A stretch of 39,178 nucleotides of DNA from Guillardia theta CCMP2712 (Eukaryota; Cryptophyceae; Pyrenomonadales; Geminigeraceae): NCBI RefSeq assembly GCF_000315625.1, contig NW_005434671.1, positions 776,878-816,055 of the forward strand. Direction: 5' to 3'. Position 1 is the stretch's first letter, and each line of letters begins with the position of its first letter. Made by a program: the position numbers and the translations under genes. The notes beneath the pieces are model-generated. The model was given only the letters and a program-made list of their open reading frames with translations, was not told the DNA's origin and ran no database searches. This document shows, one piece after another, positions 20,201-29,140 of this stretch.

Positions 20201-21924
20201 CAAGTTAAAGAAGAGGATGCTCTGATGCAAATTGCTGCAGCTTTTACTCTGAGTTTACGTGCATCGCACATGGTTCAACTCTTCTCTTCTGCTCGGTGAT
20301 GATTTAAACCTACTTCTTTGCAGGTTGGATCGCTATCGTCACACTTCTTCAACATTCTTTGCGACTTCTTCATCGGAAATCATTTCGAGAGATTTCTCAA
20401 GAACGGAAATACGAACATTTCGATGCCATATTTCGCCCTTTCTAAGCTATGGTCAGCTGATGTACAGCTTGGATCCGGACCCGCGGGATTTCTCGGAGCG
20501 AACATCCCTCTCTCCAGCTCAAGTACCAAATCAAGCACTACCCAGACGGAAACTTGGGAAGGCACAGCAAGAGGCGAAGAAGGAAATTTGAGGCAGCATA
20601 AGAAAGGCAAATCGCCATGCCCGGGGAACCGCTTCTCTGTTGACGAGTGGGGAGACTGCAAGGCAGACATAACCTCAACTTCTTCCTATCTCCCTTCTCC
20701 TCAAGGTCCCACCTATCTCTACGCCCGCTGTGCCCGCTGACACTTTCCTTCCTAGTACTCCAATATGCAAAGGCGGAAGCGTCAGCAGGAGATGAACTTG
20801 CTGCCCACCTTCAACATTCGCTCCATTCATTGCAGTTCTCAAGACAGAACTGTGATCGAGCTCGCCCGGCACGATATCCCAACCATGGCGCAGCAGCAAC
20901 TTTCAACTACCTCGTCATTCAGCTAATCCGTGGCCTGCAGGAGCAACGTCCTGTCGTGCTACAGGGCAAGTGGATCTACGGAGGGTGTGCTGAAGGGGAT
21001 CTCAGCTGCGTCCTCGACCCCTTCACAGTCTGCGAGACGGGCGCTAGCGCAGTCGGGGGATACTCGATGGGTCCGGACATGAGCGGCAAGTACGGAGGAG
21101 CCTATCCTCAGCGTTTGGAGGAGGCAGACCCTAACTACGTTCCCCCGATCTACGCACGGGAGGGGAAGGGAAACTTCTGGTTTGTAAGCATCCTGACGGG
21201 GTTCGTCCTCAACGTAAGGCCCCGCGTGTCTCAACGTGTGGAGGAGGAGCTCCAGCGGCTCGGACTCTCTTCGTCCTTCGTCGGGGTCCAGGTCTGACTT
21301 CCTTTGCTCCTTGCATCCTCTTTGACAGAGGAGCCTCAGATCAGACGAGGAGATGCTTGCGGGCAGACGCGGCCGTGCCTGGAGCTCTCGATCTACGTCG
21401 AGGCAATCCAGGAGCTGGCAGGGCGATACGACTTGAAGAGCGTCTACCTCGCCACTGACGACCCGAATGCTGTTGTTGAGGTGACGGACATGATCGGAGG
21501 AACAAGACTGATGAACCTGCAGCTCGAAGGCGCGGTCGCTCCCCTTGGACTCCACGTGGTCTCGCAGATGATGGATCGAAGCTTCACCTCCTCCAACACT
21601 GTCGCTTGTGCTCACCTCGCCAACGAGGGGGTGCGAACGCTGAGCATGCAGGCCGAGCTCGGCTGCGAGTGGATTGAGGACAAACTGCTCCGAGCAGACC
21701 CTGACAGGAAAGACGATCATGCCATGGCGGTGATGGTCGACGTCGAGATTCTCGCCCGCTCCTCGGCTTTCGTCGGCACCTTCACCTCCGCCCTGAGCCG
21801 CGTGGCCTTGCAGCTCTCGTTTGCTCGCACGCAACAGTTGAAGCCCTTCATAAGCCTCGACATCCCCTGGTGCTGGGCTGGTTTCCACCTCATTCCAGTG
21901 CCATGGGGGACATACGGATGCTGA
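17237..21924 (+). CDS. Predicted sulfotransferase / double GT23-like fucosyltransferase fusion, 1444 aa
   Basis: Eight exons: 17237-18412, 18464-18787, 18837-19941, 20004-20062, 20105-20272, 20324-20705, 20756-21291, 21340-21924; sum 4335 nt in phase. Residues 29-44 are hydrophobic (signal peptide or type II anchor, typical for Golgi enzymes). A Cys-rich module follows (50-115, CCMDKDCQIWQY..GCWKG). A sulfotransferase-2-like domain has the 5'-PAPS loop VPKAASTTVR at 371-380 and the 3'-phosphate site FVRDPVSRF near 410-418. A first GT-B-like module carries VVSEDTEIL and VGSLSSHFF (from 945) but has VIPRCHG at 774-780 where an arginine motif is expected. A second, complete-looking GT23 module has NYLVIQLI, VGVQIRRGD (1247-1255), YLATDD and VGTFTSALSR. 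GT23 enzymes are GDP-fucose alpha-1,6-fucosyltransferases. One 1105-nt exon joins sulfotransferase end to GT module. Two donors (GTCAGT, GTTCAA) are weak. Confidence 0.75.
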
Positions 21925-21933
21925 GGAGCAGCA

Positions 21934-21999
21934 GCAGGGGCAGGGGCAGGAGCAGGGGCAGGGGCAGGGGCAGGGGCAGGGGCAGGGGCAGGGGCAGGG
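21934..21999. repeat. GGGGCA hexanucleotide tandem repeat
   Basis: About ten near-perfect copies of GGGGCA lie just after the stop of the fusion gene, between two convergent genes. One copy has GGAGCA. It would be in or next to the 3' untranslated region. Confidence 0.9.
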
Positions 22000-22111
22000 C
22001 AGTCGAAGGTAACGGAAAGGAGTGCAAGGATAGAAGGAGGGGAACAGAGGAAAAATGGACGTACGACAAGGGGAGATAAACGACTTTCCAGTACGATGTT
22101 TCAGAAGGATC

Positions 22112-25100
22112 CTACTCTTTGAATCCACCATGGAATTCTTGCAGAACTGACTCAAGGAGCCTCTGCTGGCCTTGCAGCCCAGAATCCTGCGATTCTCAGT
22201 CACCATTCCTAACTCTCCACCACCACCAACTCCTCCTCCACCTCCTCCTCCACCACCAACTCCTCCTCCACCACCTGTTCCTCAGAACCACTACCACTAC
22301 CACCATTAACAACAACAATGGCGGCGGCGGCGGCGGCGGCGGCAGCAGCAATAGTTTCCCTCTACCTCATAGAGACGAATGGCCTCGGAAAACTGCCCGT
22401 TTGACTCCAACAGCAGCCCAGCTAGGACGGGGTCATCCGCTGAGCCAGACCCCTTGAGGCTCCTCAACACAGCCTGCACGTGAAGTCACTACAGTCCCCA
22501 GGACACTCCCAGCAGACCGCAAAGTCTCCATCCCAGAGGGGCTTTAGCGTCATCCTATCCCTCTCCTCCTCCCACACTCCTCCTTCCATCCCCTGCCGAC
22601 ACCCGTCAGTGCTTTGCTTCAGCCCCGCTCCAAGCTTCACGACCTCCGCCGCTCCTTCTTTGAGCCTTTCTGCCATGCGCGCCTGCGAGATGAAGGCAGA
22701 TTGTTTGTCATCGTCATCGTAAATCGTCATCGTCATCGTCAAAAATGAACATCATCATCAATTTTATCAACATCATCGTCATCGTCGTCGTCGTCATCAT
22801 CATCATCATCATCATCATCATTATCGTTGTTGTAGTCGCTGTCGTCGTTATGATCATCAAGACTCATCACACCTGCAGCTGCTCGTTCCCCTCCTGTCCT
22901 GCCCAGAAGTACAAGGTCTCCGTGAGCTGCTCGTCCTTCGTCTGCGTCTACGTCAACGAGGAAAGTCTTCCCTCTATCGTATATACAACCTCTCGCACAA
23001 TCTCTTCGCAGCTCTCCCACTCGCCCTGCAAGATATTCACGTCCTCCCCCCCCCCCCCCTCCGCTCCTCCTCCTTGCAGTAAACCTGACTCAAACTCAGG
23101 AAGAATTTTCTGCGGAGCGCGTCCGAGCAGAGCATTCTCAACCCTCGCTCATCTTATTGGCTGTCATTTCGGAGTGAGAAAAGCTTTTCATCAACCTCCT
23201 TCTTCAGCCATCGTTGCGATCTCTCGGATTACAGCTCGCCGAGAACTCTCCGCCTTCTCCTCTATCGCAGGGTAACCAACAAGTTGACACCTCCCCTCCA
23301 GCAACCTCGTAGCAGAAAGTTCACAATCAAACTCGCGCAAGTTTGTCTCTGCCTTCCTCCTGCAGGCCAATCAAGGTGGGGGAGGGGAGATCGAGGTGAG
23401 GAGGATAGACGAAGAGGAGATCATGGTAGATTTAGGAGCAGCAGGAGCAGCAGGAGCAGGGGCAGGAGCAGAGCACCCTCACCTTCACTACAACGCATGA
23501 TTCGAATTGCGTTTTCGACTTCACCAGCTCTGATCCACGACGCGCAGATTTCCTGCCACCAAAGAGCGAAAGGTTCAGACGAGAAACCCAAAGGAGAGAG
23601 CAAATCAGCAGCACGAGTGAAGCATGACCACGAGCGAGCTCGATAAGGAAATCAACAACATGAACAGCAAACATCAGGCACATATTTAACGTTCTGGCAA
23701 GCAAGGAGGGAAGTGGGGGAGGGAGGCAGCAGCAGCAGGACATCAACAAACGAGCTTGACGTCGCTGCTCGTACCTGCAGTCCTATCCGTCCGAACGCTA
23801 ACTGGGTGCAAAGTCAGCTCCTCCTCGCTCTCACTTCGTCCTCACCTTTCCCAAGTCGATGCTCATCCGCCCACAGAGCCTTCCAGCCAGCACAACCACC
23901 AGCTCCTGCTCCTCCTGTGAGCAGCAGGACAGGCGCTCCGAGGGCAGATCTGACCTCTGACGTCCCTTCCTCTTCCACGTTGTCCAGCCAGGCGTCCTTG
24001 CCTTCCCCCGGCAGATCCTGCCAACCCTTCAGGCGAATGCTCCTGCCCTGCCTTGGTCTCACCGACAGCAGCCACTTGAGGGGGCTTTCAGTGCTCCTCA
24101 TCGTTGCAAACAGCTGACTGCGAGTCTCTCCCTCCAGCAGCAGATCGAACTCGTGCTGCTAAGCGTCAGGTAGAGCAGGCGGAAACCAGCAAGTTGCCTG
24201 ATAGCTGCCATCGCTCTGGATGGTAAGAGACTGCAAGGCGAGGTCGAGGAAACGGATCTGCAAACCATCATTTCAGCTCCTCCTCCTCTGCAACCACCAA
24301 CTCCTCCTCCTCCTCCTATACCCCCTCCTCCCCTCCACCCCTTCCTCCTTCTCCTGCTCCTGCTCATCTCTCCTCCTCCTCCTCCTCCTCCTGTCTTTTC
24401 GCACCTTGCCCTCCCGGATCAGCACAGTAACAAGACCTCCCGAGGGGTGGAAAGAAGCAGCCAAGGCAGGGGAGGGCAGTTGAGCCTGCATGGGAAGGAA
24501 CTCACACTAGACATCCTGAACCCCTTCCCCCTTCCCCCCCCCCNNNNNNNNNNNNNNNNNNNNNNNNNNNNNNNNNNNNNNNNNNNNNNNNNNNNNNNNN
24601 NNNNNNNNNNNNNNNNNNNNNNNNNNNNNNNNNNNNNNNNNNNAAAAAAAAAAAAAAAAAAATAATAAAGAAAGAAAAAAAAAAAAAAAAATTAAAACAT
24701 AATAAGATACAAATACTACTACCTACCCTACCCCCTACCCCCTCCCCCACCCCCCCTCCCCTTGCTCGCTCCACAGCAACACGAGCAAGAATCAATCAAT
24801 CGGTAACAGACAGCCATGTGCACGTTCGCATCACGATCTTCTCGCGCCCCTCTCGTCCTCACTGCAAGTACCTTCCTCAGAGCCCTAGAGCTCCGCAAGT
24901 CGATCAGATGAAAGCAAGCCTGCCCAAACCCTCACTGCCAACGCGGGTGCGGCTCCCCTCACGTCTTCCGTCATGATCGCGTACAAGTTGGAATCGCTCG
25001 CACATCCGGCTCCACCCGTCACCTGCATGCTCCGAGCTCAGCGACGCGAGCGTTTGGATTGCCAACCACAGAGGGTCGCACCTTGGCATCGAAAGTGATG

Positions 25101-25939
25101 GACGCCCGTTGACCCTCGAGACACTCCTTGCTGTGCGGGTCCAAGAGGAGCATCTGAACATGCGAGTCACTGATAGGATAGAGACAACACATGCTTTACC
25201 TGTGAAGTCACCGTCCTCTGTCCGCTGTCTGTTCCAACAGCTCTCAGGGCCCGAGGTTTGCGGGGCAGCCAATCGACCGACAGCAGGTGCTCCGAGGACA
25301 GGCAGCTTACACGCTCAACCTTGGCCGACAACTTCACAGGTCTAGCAAGTCGCTCAGGTCACAAGATCACCTGATGGTCGTGCGTCGGGAAACACATGTG
25401 AACGGAGTTTGAAGAAGTCAGTGCGATCAAGTCTTCGTCCATGTTGGCTGATGCTGTGTCGACGGACAGAGGGAGTTTTACGCGCATGGCAGCGACTTCC
25501 CCACGCGTTATGCGGGTGTCGACGAGGAGGAGGTGCGGTGATTCCATGCACAGGAGGAGACGACCTCCTGCCAGGCATGCCGAACGAACTTCGTCGAGGC
25601 TCTCCCGTTGGATCTGAAAGCTGCGATATGCAGCCTCGGAGGCTGCATTGAGCAACTCGACATGACCATCCTTGTGTAAGATGCTGCACAACAATCAAGT
25701 AAGGAACGAGTCTACTCAAACAGACAGAGAGCGAGTTCTTCCTACATTGTTCTGCCCCGGTCGTCAACAAAGACGCGCTGCCCCTGTTCCTGCGTTGAAT
25801 TCGATGATCTTCTCCTGTTGCTGCTCGATGTCCGATACTCCTCGTCCCTTGTTCTTCGTGTTCTCTCTACCCCGTCCCCCCACTCCTCCTCCTCCGTCGC
25901 CCCCAACGCCGCTCGTCGCAGTCTCTTGACCCACAGCAT
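22112..25939 (-). CDS. Fritz/WDPCP-like beta-propeller and alpha-solenoid protein, interrupted by assembly gap
   Basis: N-terminal exons: 25939-25746, 25683-25371, 25331-25200, 25153-25082, 25022-24936 (266 codons). After the gap: 24485-24405, 24257-24187, 24117-23846, 23801-23752, 23552-23483, 23348-23196, 23152-23085, 23025-22990, 22941-22873, 22682-22578, 22473-22366, 22186-22112 (385 codons plus stop). Phases agree within each block. The first half reads as propeller strands (FVDDRGRTIILHKDGHV, ASFHPSGGLVTVLIREGK then IRFLDLALQSLTIQ). The second half is helical (CASWIRAGEVENAIRIM, RRKFFLSLSQGEWESCEEI, LAGLLLESNGQFSEAIRLYE). From memory of the family this order resembles Fritz/WDPCP, a CPLANE subunit needed for ciliogenesis; other propeller-solenoid proteins remain possible. 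Exons near the gap are missing, and the 22578 and 23752 ends are the least certain. Confidence 0.6.
22200..22345. repeat. CCACCA/CTCCTC and GGC triplet repeats in intron
   Basis: Pyrimidine-rich triplets followed by a perfect (GGC) run at about 22321-22342 lie inside the last intron (22365-22187) of the Fritz-like gene. They are simple sequence, not coding. Confidence 0.8.
22745..22858. repeat. ATC/GTC triplet repeat in intron
   Basis: A long degenerate ATC/GTC triplet array fills the intron between the 22941-22873 and 22682-22578 exons of the leftward Fritz-like gene. It reads as poly-Asp or poly-Ile in false frames. Confidence 0.85.
24544..24643. other. Assembly gap of 100 N, flanked by homopolymers
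   Basis: Exactly 100 N separate a C-rich run from a poly-A stretch containing AATAATAAAG. The size is the conventional placeholder, so the true length is unknown. The homopolymers on both sides probably caused the break. The gap falls within the Fritz-like gene. Confidence 0.97.
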
Positions 25940-25977
25940 TGCGACGACTCAAGCAGTCCCTCATCCCCTCCTTGTCC

Positions 25978-26100
25978 CTTATCCGGGCCCGCCCCGCGGC
26001 CGGCAGGTCTAACACAGTACTGACCCGGGCCGCCGACCGGGCCCCCTTCAAGTTCGCCAGCCGCGATTCCGGGAGGGCCCGGGCCGCGGGCGGGCTGCTA
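25978..26100. repeat. GC-rich palindromic island
   Basis: About 120 bp of very high GC content with repeated GGGCCC, CCGGGCC and GGCCGCC words around CACAGTACTG (26013-26022). It lies just upstream of the Fritz-like gene's ATG. It shares words with islands at 3796-3836, 16951-17036 and 35841-36190 and may be one copy of a dispersed element. No target-site duplication could be defined by eye. Confidence 0.55.
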
Positions 26101-26749
26101 CCTCCGAACAAGCTTCTGATACAAAGTGAAGTCGATCTTCAAATCAGCGCCGCATGAAAGTGATTTAGAGCATCAAATGCTCTCTTGAGCTCCGATGAAG
26201 AGCATCCTGAAGAATTCAAGATCTCAAGCTCTAGCTCCGATGATCGTTATCCTGAAGATTTTTTGTGCTGGCGGAACGACATCCTGGATGGCGTTCCGAA
26301 GTTGAGCGTGTTGTTAGCACGCAGGTTCGGCTGAGGGCTTTGTAGTTCATCCCACCTTGGATAGAATGCAAAAACATTTCTTGATCGATTTTCCCCTGAT
26401 CGATTTTCCCTCGATCGATCATTACTTGGACGCTGCGTGTGACTTGGGGAATCCCTTCTAGAAGCAGGTTGTAGAAGCAGCTCCATTTCATCATATGGAG
26501 GTGCTCGTTGGTTTCATTTCATTTGCAGCCACCCAAACTCTGAACTCCAAGTTCAGTTTCTTGTCACTTCTAGGTGTGCTGCCCTTCCTTTAGTTCCTGA
26601 ACATGGTCAAAGTGATGCTGACAAGTTTCGAGCAGAATAGATGATACAATACAGGTATTCAGTCAAACAATCCATCTAGAATTTTCGAATTCCTCATTAA
26701 AAATGTCATCGATTCCATTTGAATTTCATTACAAGTCAGTCTCTACAAT
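26101..26749. other. Intergenic with hairpin and short direct repeats
   Basis: A perfect hairpin AGAGCAT-CAA-ATGCTCT lies at 26167-26183. A 26-bp imperfect direct repeat beginning AGCTCCGATGA occurs at 26188-26213 and 26233-26258. GATCGATTTTCCC is repeated at 26383 and 26398. The rest is AT-richer and carries the 3' side of the roadblock gene. No gene or tRNA is supported. Confidence 0.55.
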
Positions 26750-27231
26750 TTATGTTGTATTCATGATGTTGGGGTCCTGTATCACGATTAGGAGATAGTC
26801 CTTATCAGGTGCTACCATGATTTCATGCTTTTTCGATCGCACTCGGAGAAACGTCAGGTCGTTCTGCGATCAAGTCAGTTTTCGAGTGGCTCAATGACTG
26901 GTTGTCATCCATCAACAGGGGATCGTTGGGAAGTACAGCAAGGGAAATTAGCAAGGACGCGCATCTAGGATCAGCTACAGGGCACATGGACCATCCAAGT
27001 GGGCCCAAGGGTCCCTCGCGTCTCCTCACAGCGACAGAATACCTGCGGGTCGAGTTCTCGGACAGCACTCCTTGCCTTGCTTGAAAGCTGGGTGATCAAA
27101 CTCGCGTACTGCACAGTGACGGACTGGTCGAAGGTTGATCTGATGGGAATGCCGTCCTGGTTCACGATCACCACCCCCTGCACCCCCTTGTGCCCCTGAA
27201 GCCGCCGCAGCGTCTCCTCCACCTCATTCAT
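26750..27231 (-). CDS. Dynein light chain roadblock/LC7, 100 aa
   Basis: Two exons (27231-27043 and 26863-26750) with a 179-nt intron sum to 303 nt. The sequence follows the DYNLRB family closely: [52 protein letters not shown], then [20 protein letters not shown] and [10 protein letters not shown]. The length equals the family norm of about 96-104. Roadblock dimers bind the dynein intermediate chains in cytoplasmic, axonemal and IFT dynein. The start at 27231 is the ATG matching the family start; an upstream TTG in frame is not needed. The intron keeps an open-looking frame for a while but contains stops and no family sequence. Confidence 0.96.
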
Positions 27232-28184
27232 TGCTCTCAACGCTTGTCTACCACCCCCACCCCCACATTACAGTGCAGTTGGAACCCCCGACTTCTACCA
27301 CCCCCACCAACAGTTTTATCGATAACTGTACCGGTATGAGAAAACGGTTATATGTTAACGGTCGGCAGAAGTAAAAGAAGATACTACCAGAAGAGCTACC
27401 GGAGTCCATAATGGGAGCGACAAAGCAGCAGCGTGAGGCAGTCAGACATGCCGACTAGACAGGGAGAGGGAGAGGAACTTCGGAGGGAGAGGGAAAGGGG
27501 TGGGGGGAGAGGGAGGAAGGGGGAGGCACGGAACCAGAGGAGGGAGAGGAGAGAGCGGAGAAGAGGAAAGAGATCGAGCAGAGACATAGTAGGATAGAAG
27601 CGAAGATTAGGGCATACACCTAAGTTAGACGCGACGCATGTTCAGTTAGGCCGATATACGACTCGGAGACAAGCCTTGGAGGAAAGGAAGGAGCGAGGGA
27701 GCGAAAGCAGAAGAAGTCGCAAGATTGAATTGAACTTGTCGAGTTCTTCAGAATGTCAAGTACTTTGTTGGGCAACTTTTGCCTTCTCCTTGCATCCCAT
27801 GATAAATCCTTCAGAGTGTGCAATCATGCACAAGGTTTGAAGAAAATACGTTCAGTCAGATAGAATGAATTCAGGTAGTGCGAGAAAGGCATCTCGCCAG
27901 AGAGGAGGAAACTGCAAAGTGGAAGAAAGAAGACAAGGAGGTATAAGAACAGAGCGAGCAGCAGGCGGAAATTTAGAAAATCAGTGACTTCAACCCGTGA
28001 GTGTCACAACGATGAATGGAAAAACCGAGATAGAGAGACAGAGGGACAGAGAGATAGAGAGAAAGGAAAAGAAACACAGTGAGGGAGTGAGACAGAACGA
28101 AGCAGAGAGAGGGAGGAAAGGGAAGAGACAAATCAGATTCACGTCTGATGTCACCTGAGCAGCATTCCTTACGCACCGAGCGCG
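27232..28184. other. Intergenic, purine-rich tracts
   Basis: This 950-bp stretch between the divergent roadblock gene and a tentative small gene contains GGGAGA/GGA purine tracts (27450-27600) and GAGA tracts (28020-28120). A 41-codon ATG frame at about 27866 was considered but nothing supports it. There is no recognisable RNA gene. Confidence 0.45.
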
Positions 28185-28761
28185 ATGATATCAAGACGGG
28201 CGATCAACTTCGACATCGCGGACGAGGAGGACTACGTCGAAGAGATGTTGTTTCTGCTGCTGTTGCTCCAGCGTTCGTTCCCTCTTACATCGTGATGCAG
28301 AAGAGACGAGTCGCTCAAGACTGGGGAGCAGGCACCTGGTGAGCAGCCCCTGACGGCTCGTCTGTCTCCGAACAGCTTCTCACCCTCCGTTTCTTGCCAG
28401 CGTACCAGCGGGTTTATCCTAACGGGTCCATCGAGAGCAACGACTTCGAGCAGAGGTCCGAGAAGAGCGCGTCGGTGAGCCGTCTTATGGCGAGCGATTG
28501 AGGCTGCTGACGAGATCGTACAAGATGAGCGAGAAGTCTGTGGAGTATGAAGGAGAGAAGGCGATGGATGGCAAGGACAAGAGCAAGGTAGAGTGCGTGG
28601 TACAGTGAGGCGCTGGCTAGAAGATGCTGAAGGAAGGAGGTAGCGAATAAAGTTAGAACGTACGATGCTCTCTCTCTCTCTCTCAGCCATGCAAGTTGTG
28701 TGCATGGAACATGGAGCTGATGGTTTCATTGTTGTCTAGTGACCCTCGTAGCCTACCTTAG
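28185..28761 (+). CDS. Tentative small unrecognised protein, about 121 aa
   Basis: The last three exons are coherent: 28376-28474, 28525-28587 and 28687-28761, all phase 0 with good splice sites (the last acceptor follows a TC repeat), reading AYQRVYPNGSIESNDFEQ, MSEKSVEYEGEKAMDG and PCKLCAWNMELMVSLL. The 5' part is uncertain. An ATG at 28185 opens an acidic segment (INFDIADEEDYVEE). Joining it in frame needs exons 28185-28246 and 28272-28338 with an intron of only 25 nt (28247-28271), shorter than anything else here. No family is recognised; the protein is charged and probably not secreted. The start or an upstream exon may be wrong. Confidence 0.4.
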
Positions 28762-29140
28762 CTCATCTGCTTTCATTTCACCTGCTCTCATTGAAAAACT
28801 TCAACTTTACCTCCACCTCCTTCCCCTCTTTCCCCTCCTCCTCCTCCTCCTCCTCCTCCTTCCCCTCCTCTGCCGCCTCATCTCTCATCGTCGTCCCCTT
28901 CAGTAACTTCTTCTTCTCTTGACCCCGCCCATGCCTGCTGTACTCGCCTCTCTCCTCCCGACAGGCCTATCCATTTTATTTTCGTGTTTTCTTTCTTTAT
29001 ATTTACTGTTTTCGGTATTTTTTTCCTGCCATCAAATTTGACGCGGTTGCAACGGCCATCAACCCGACGACCTCCATGGAGACGTTGCGGGAGGCTGGCA
29101 GGGGAGCCGACCAGAAGAGGAGGAGGAGCCTGCGAGAGAG
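28762..29140. promoter_or_regulatory. Upstream region of the polycystin-like gene, with a short uORF
   Basis: A CTC triplet run (about 28836-28860) and pyrimidine-rich sequence precede an AT-rich patch near 28974-29040. A 22-codon upstream frame starts at 29076 and its TGA (29142-29144) overlaps the main ATG at 29141, an arrangement that could influence initiation. Confidence 0.4.

Noticed and set aside
20959-22206. Minus-strand open frame of 415 codons
   Set aside because: It is antisense to the GT23 exons and crosses the GGGGCA repeat, giving a false Pro/Cys array.
22745-23275. Plus-strand frame beginning with a poly-Ile/Val run, resembling a membrane segment
   Set aside because: The run comes from an ATC/GTC triplet repeat within an intron of the minus-strand gene.
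26160-26270. Possible tRNA or small structured RNA
   Set aside because: The hairpin and direct repeats do not form a cloverleaf and lack A and B box motifs.
28232-28729. Minus-strand open frame of 165 codons
   Set aside because: It is opposite coherent plus-strand exons with good splice sites and has no recognisable domain.
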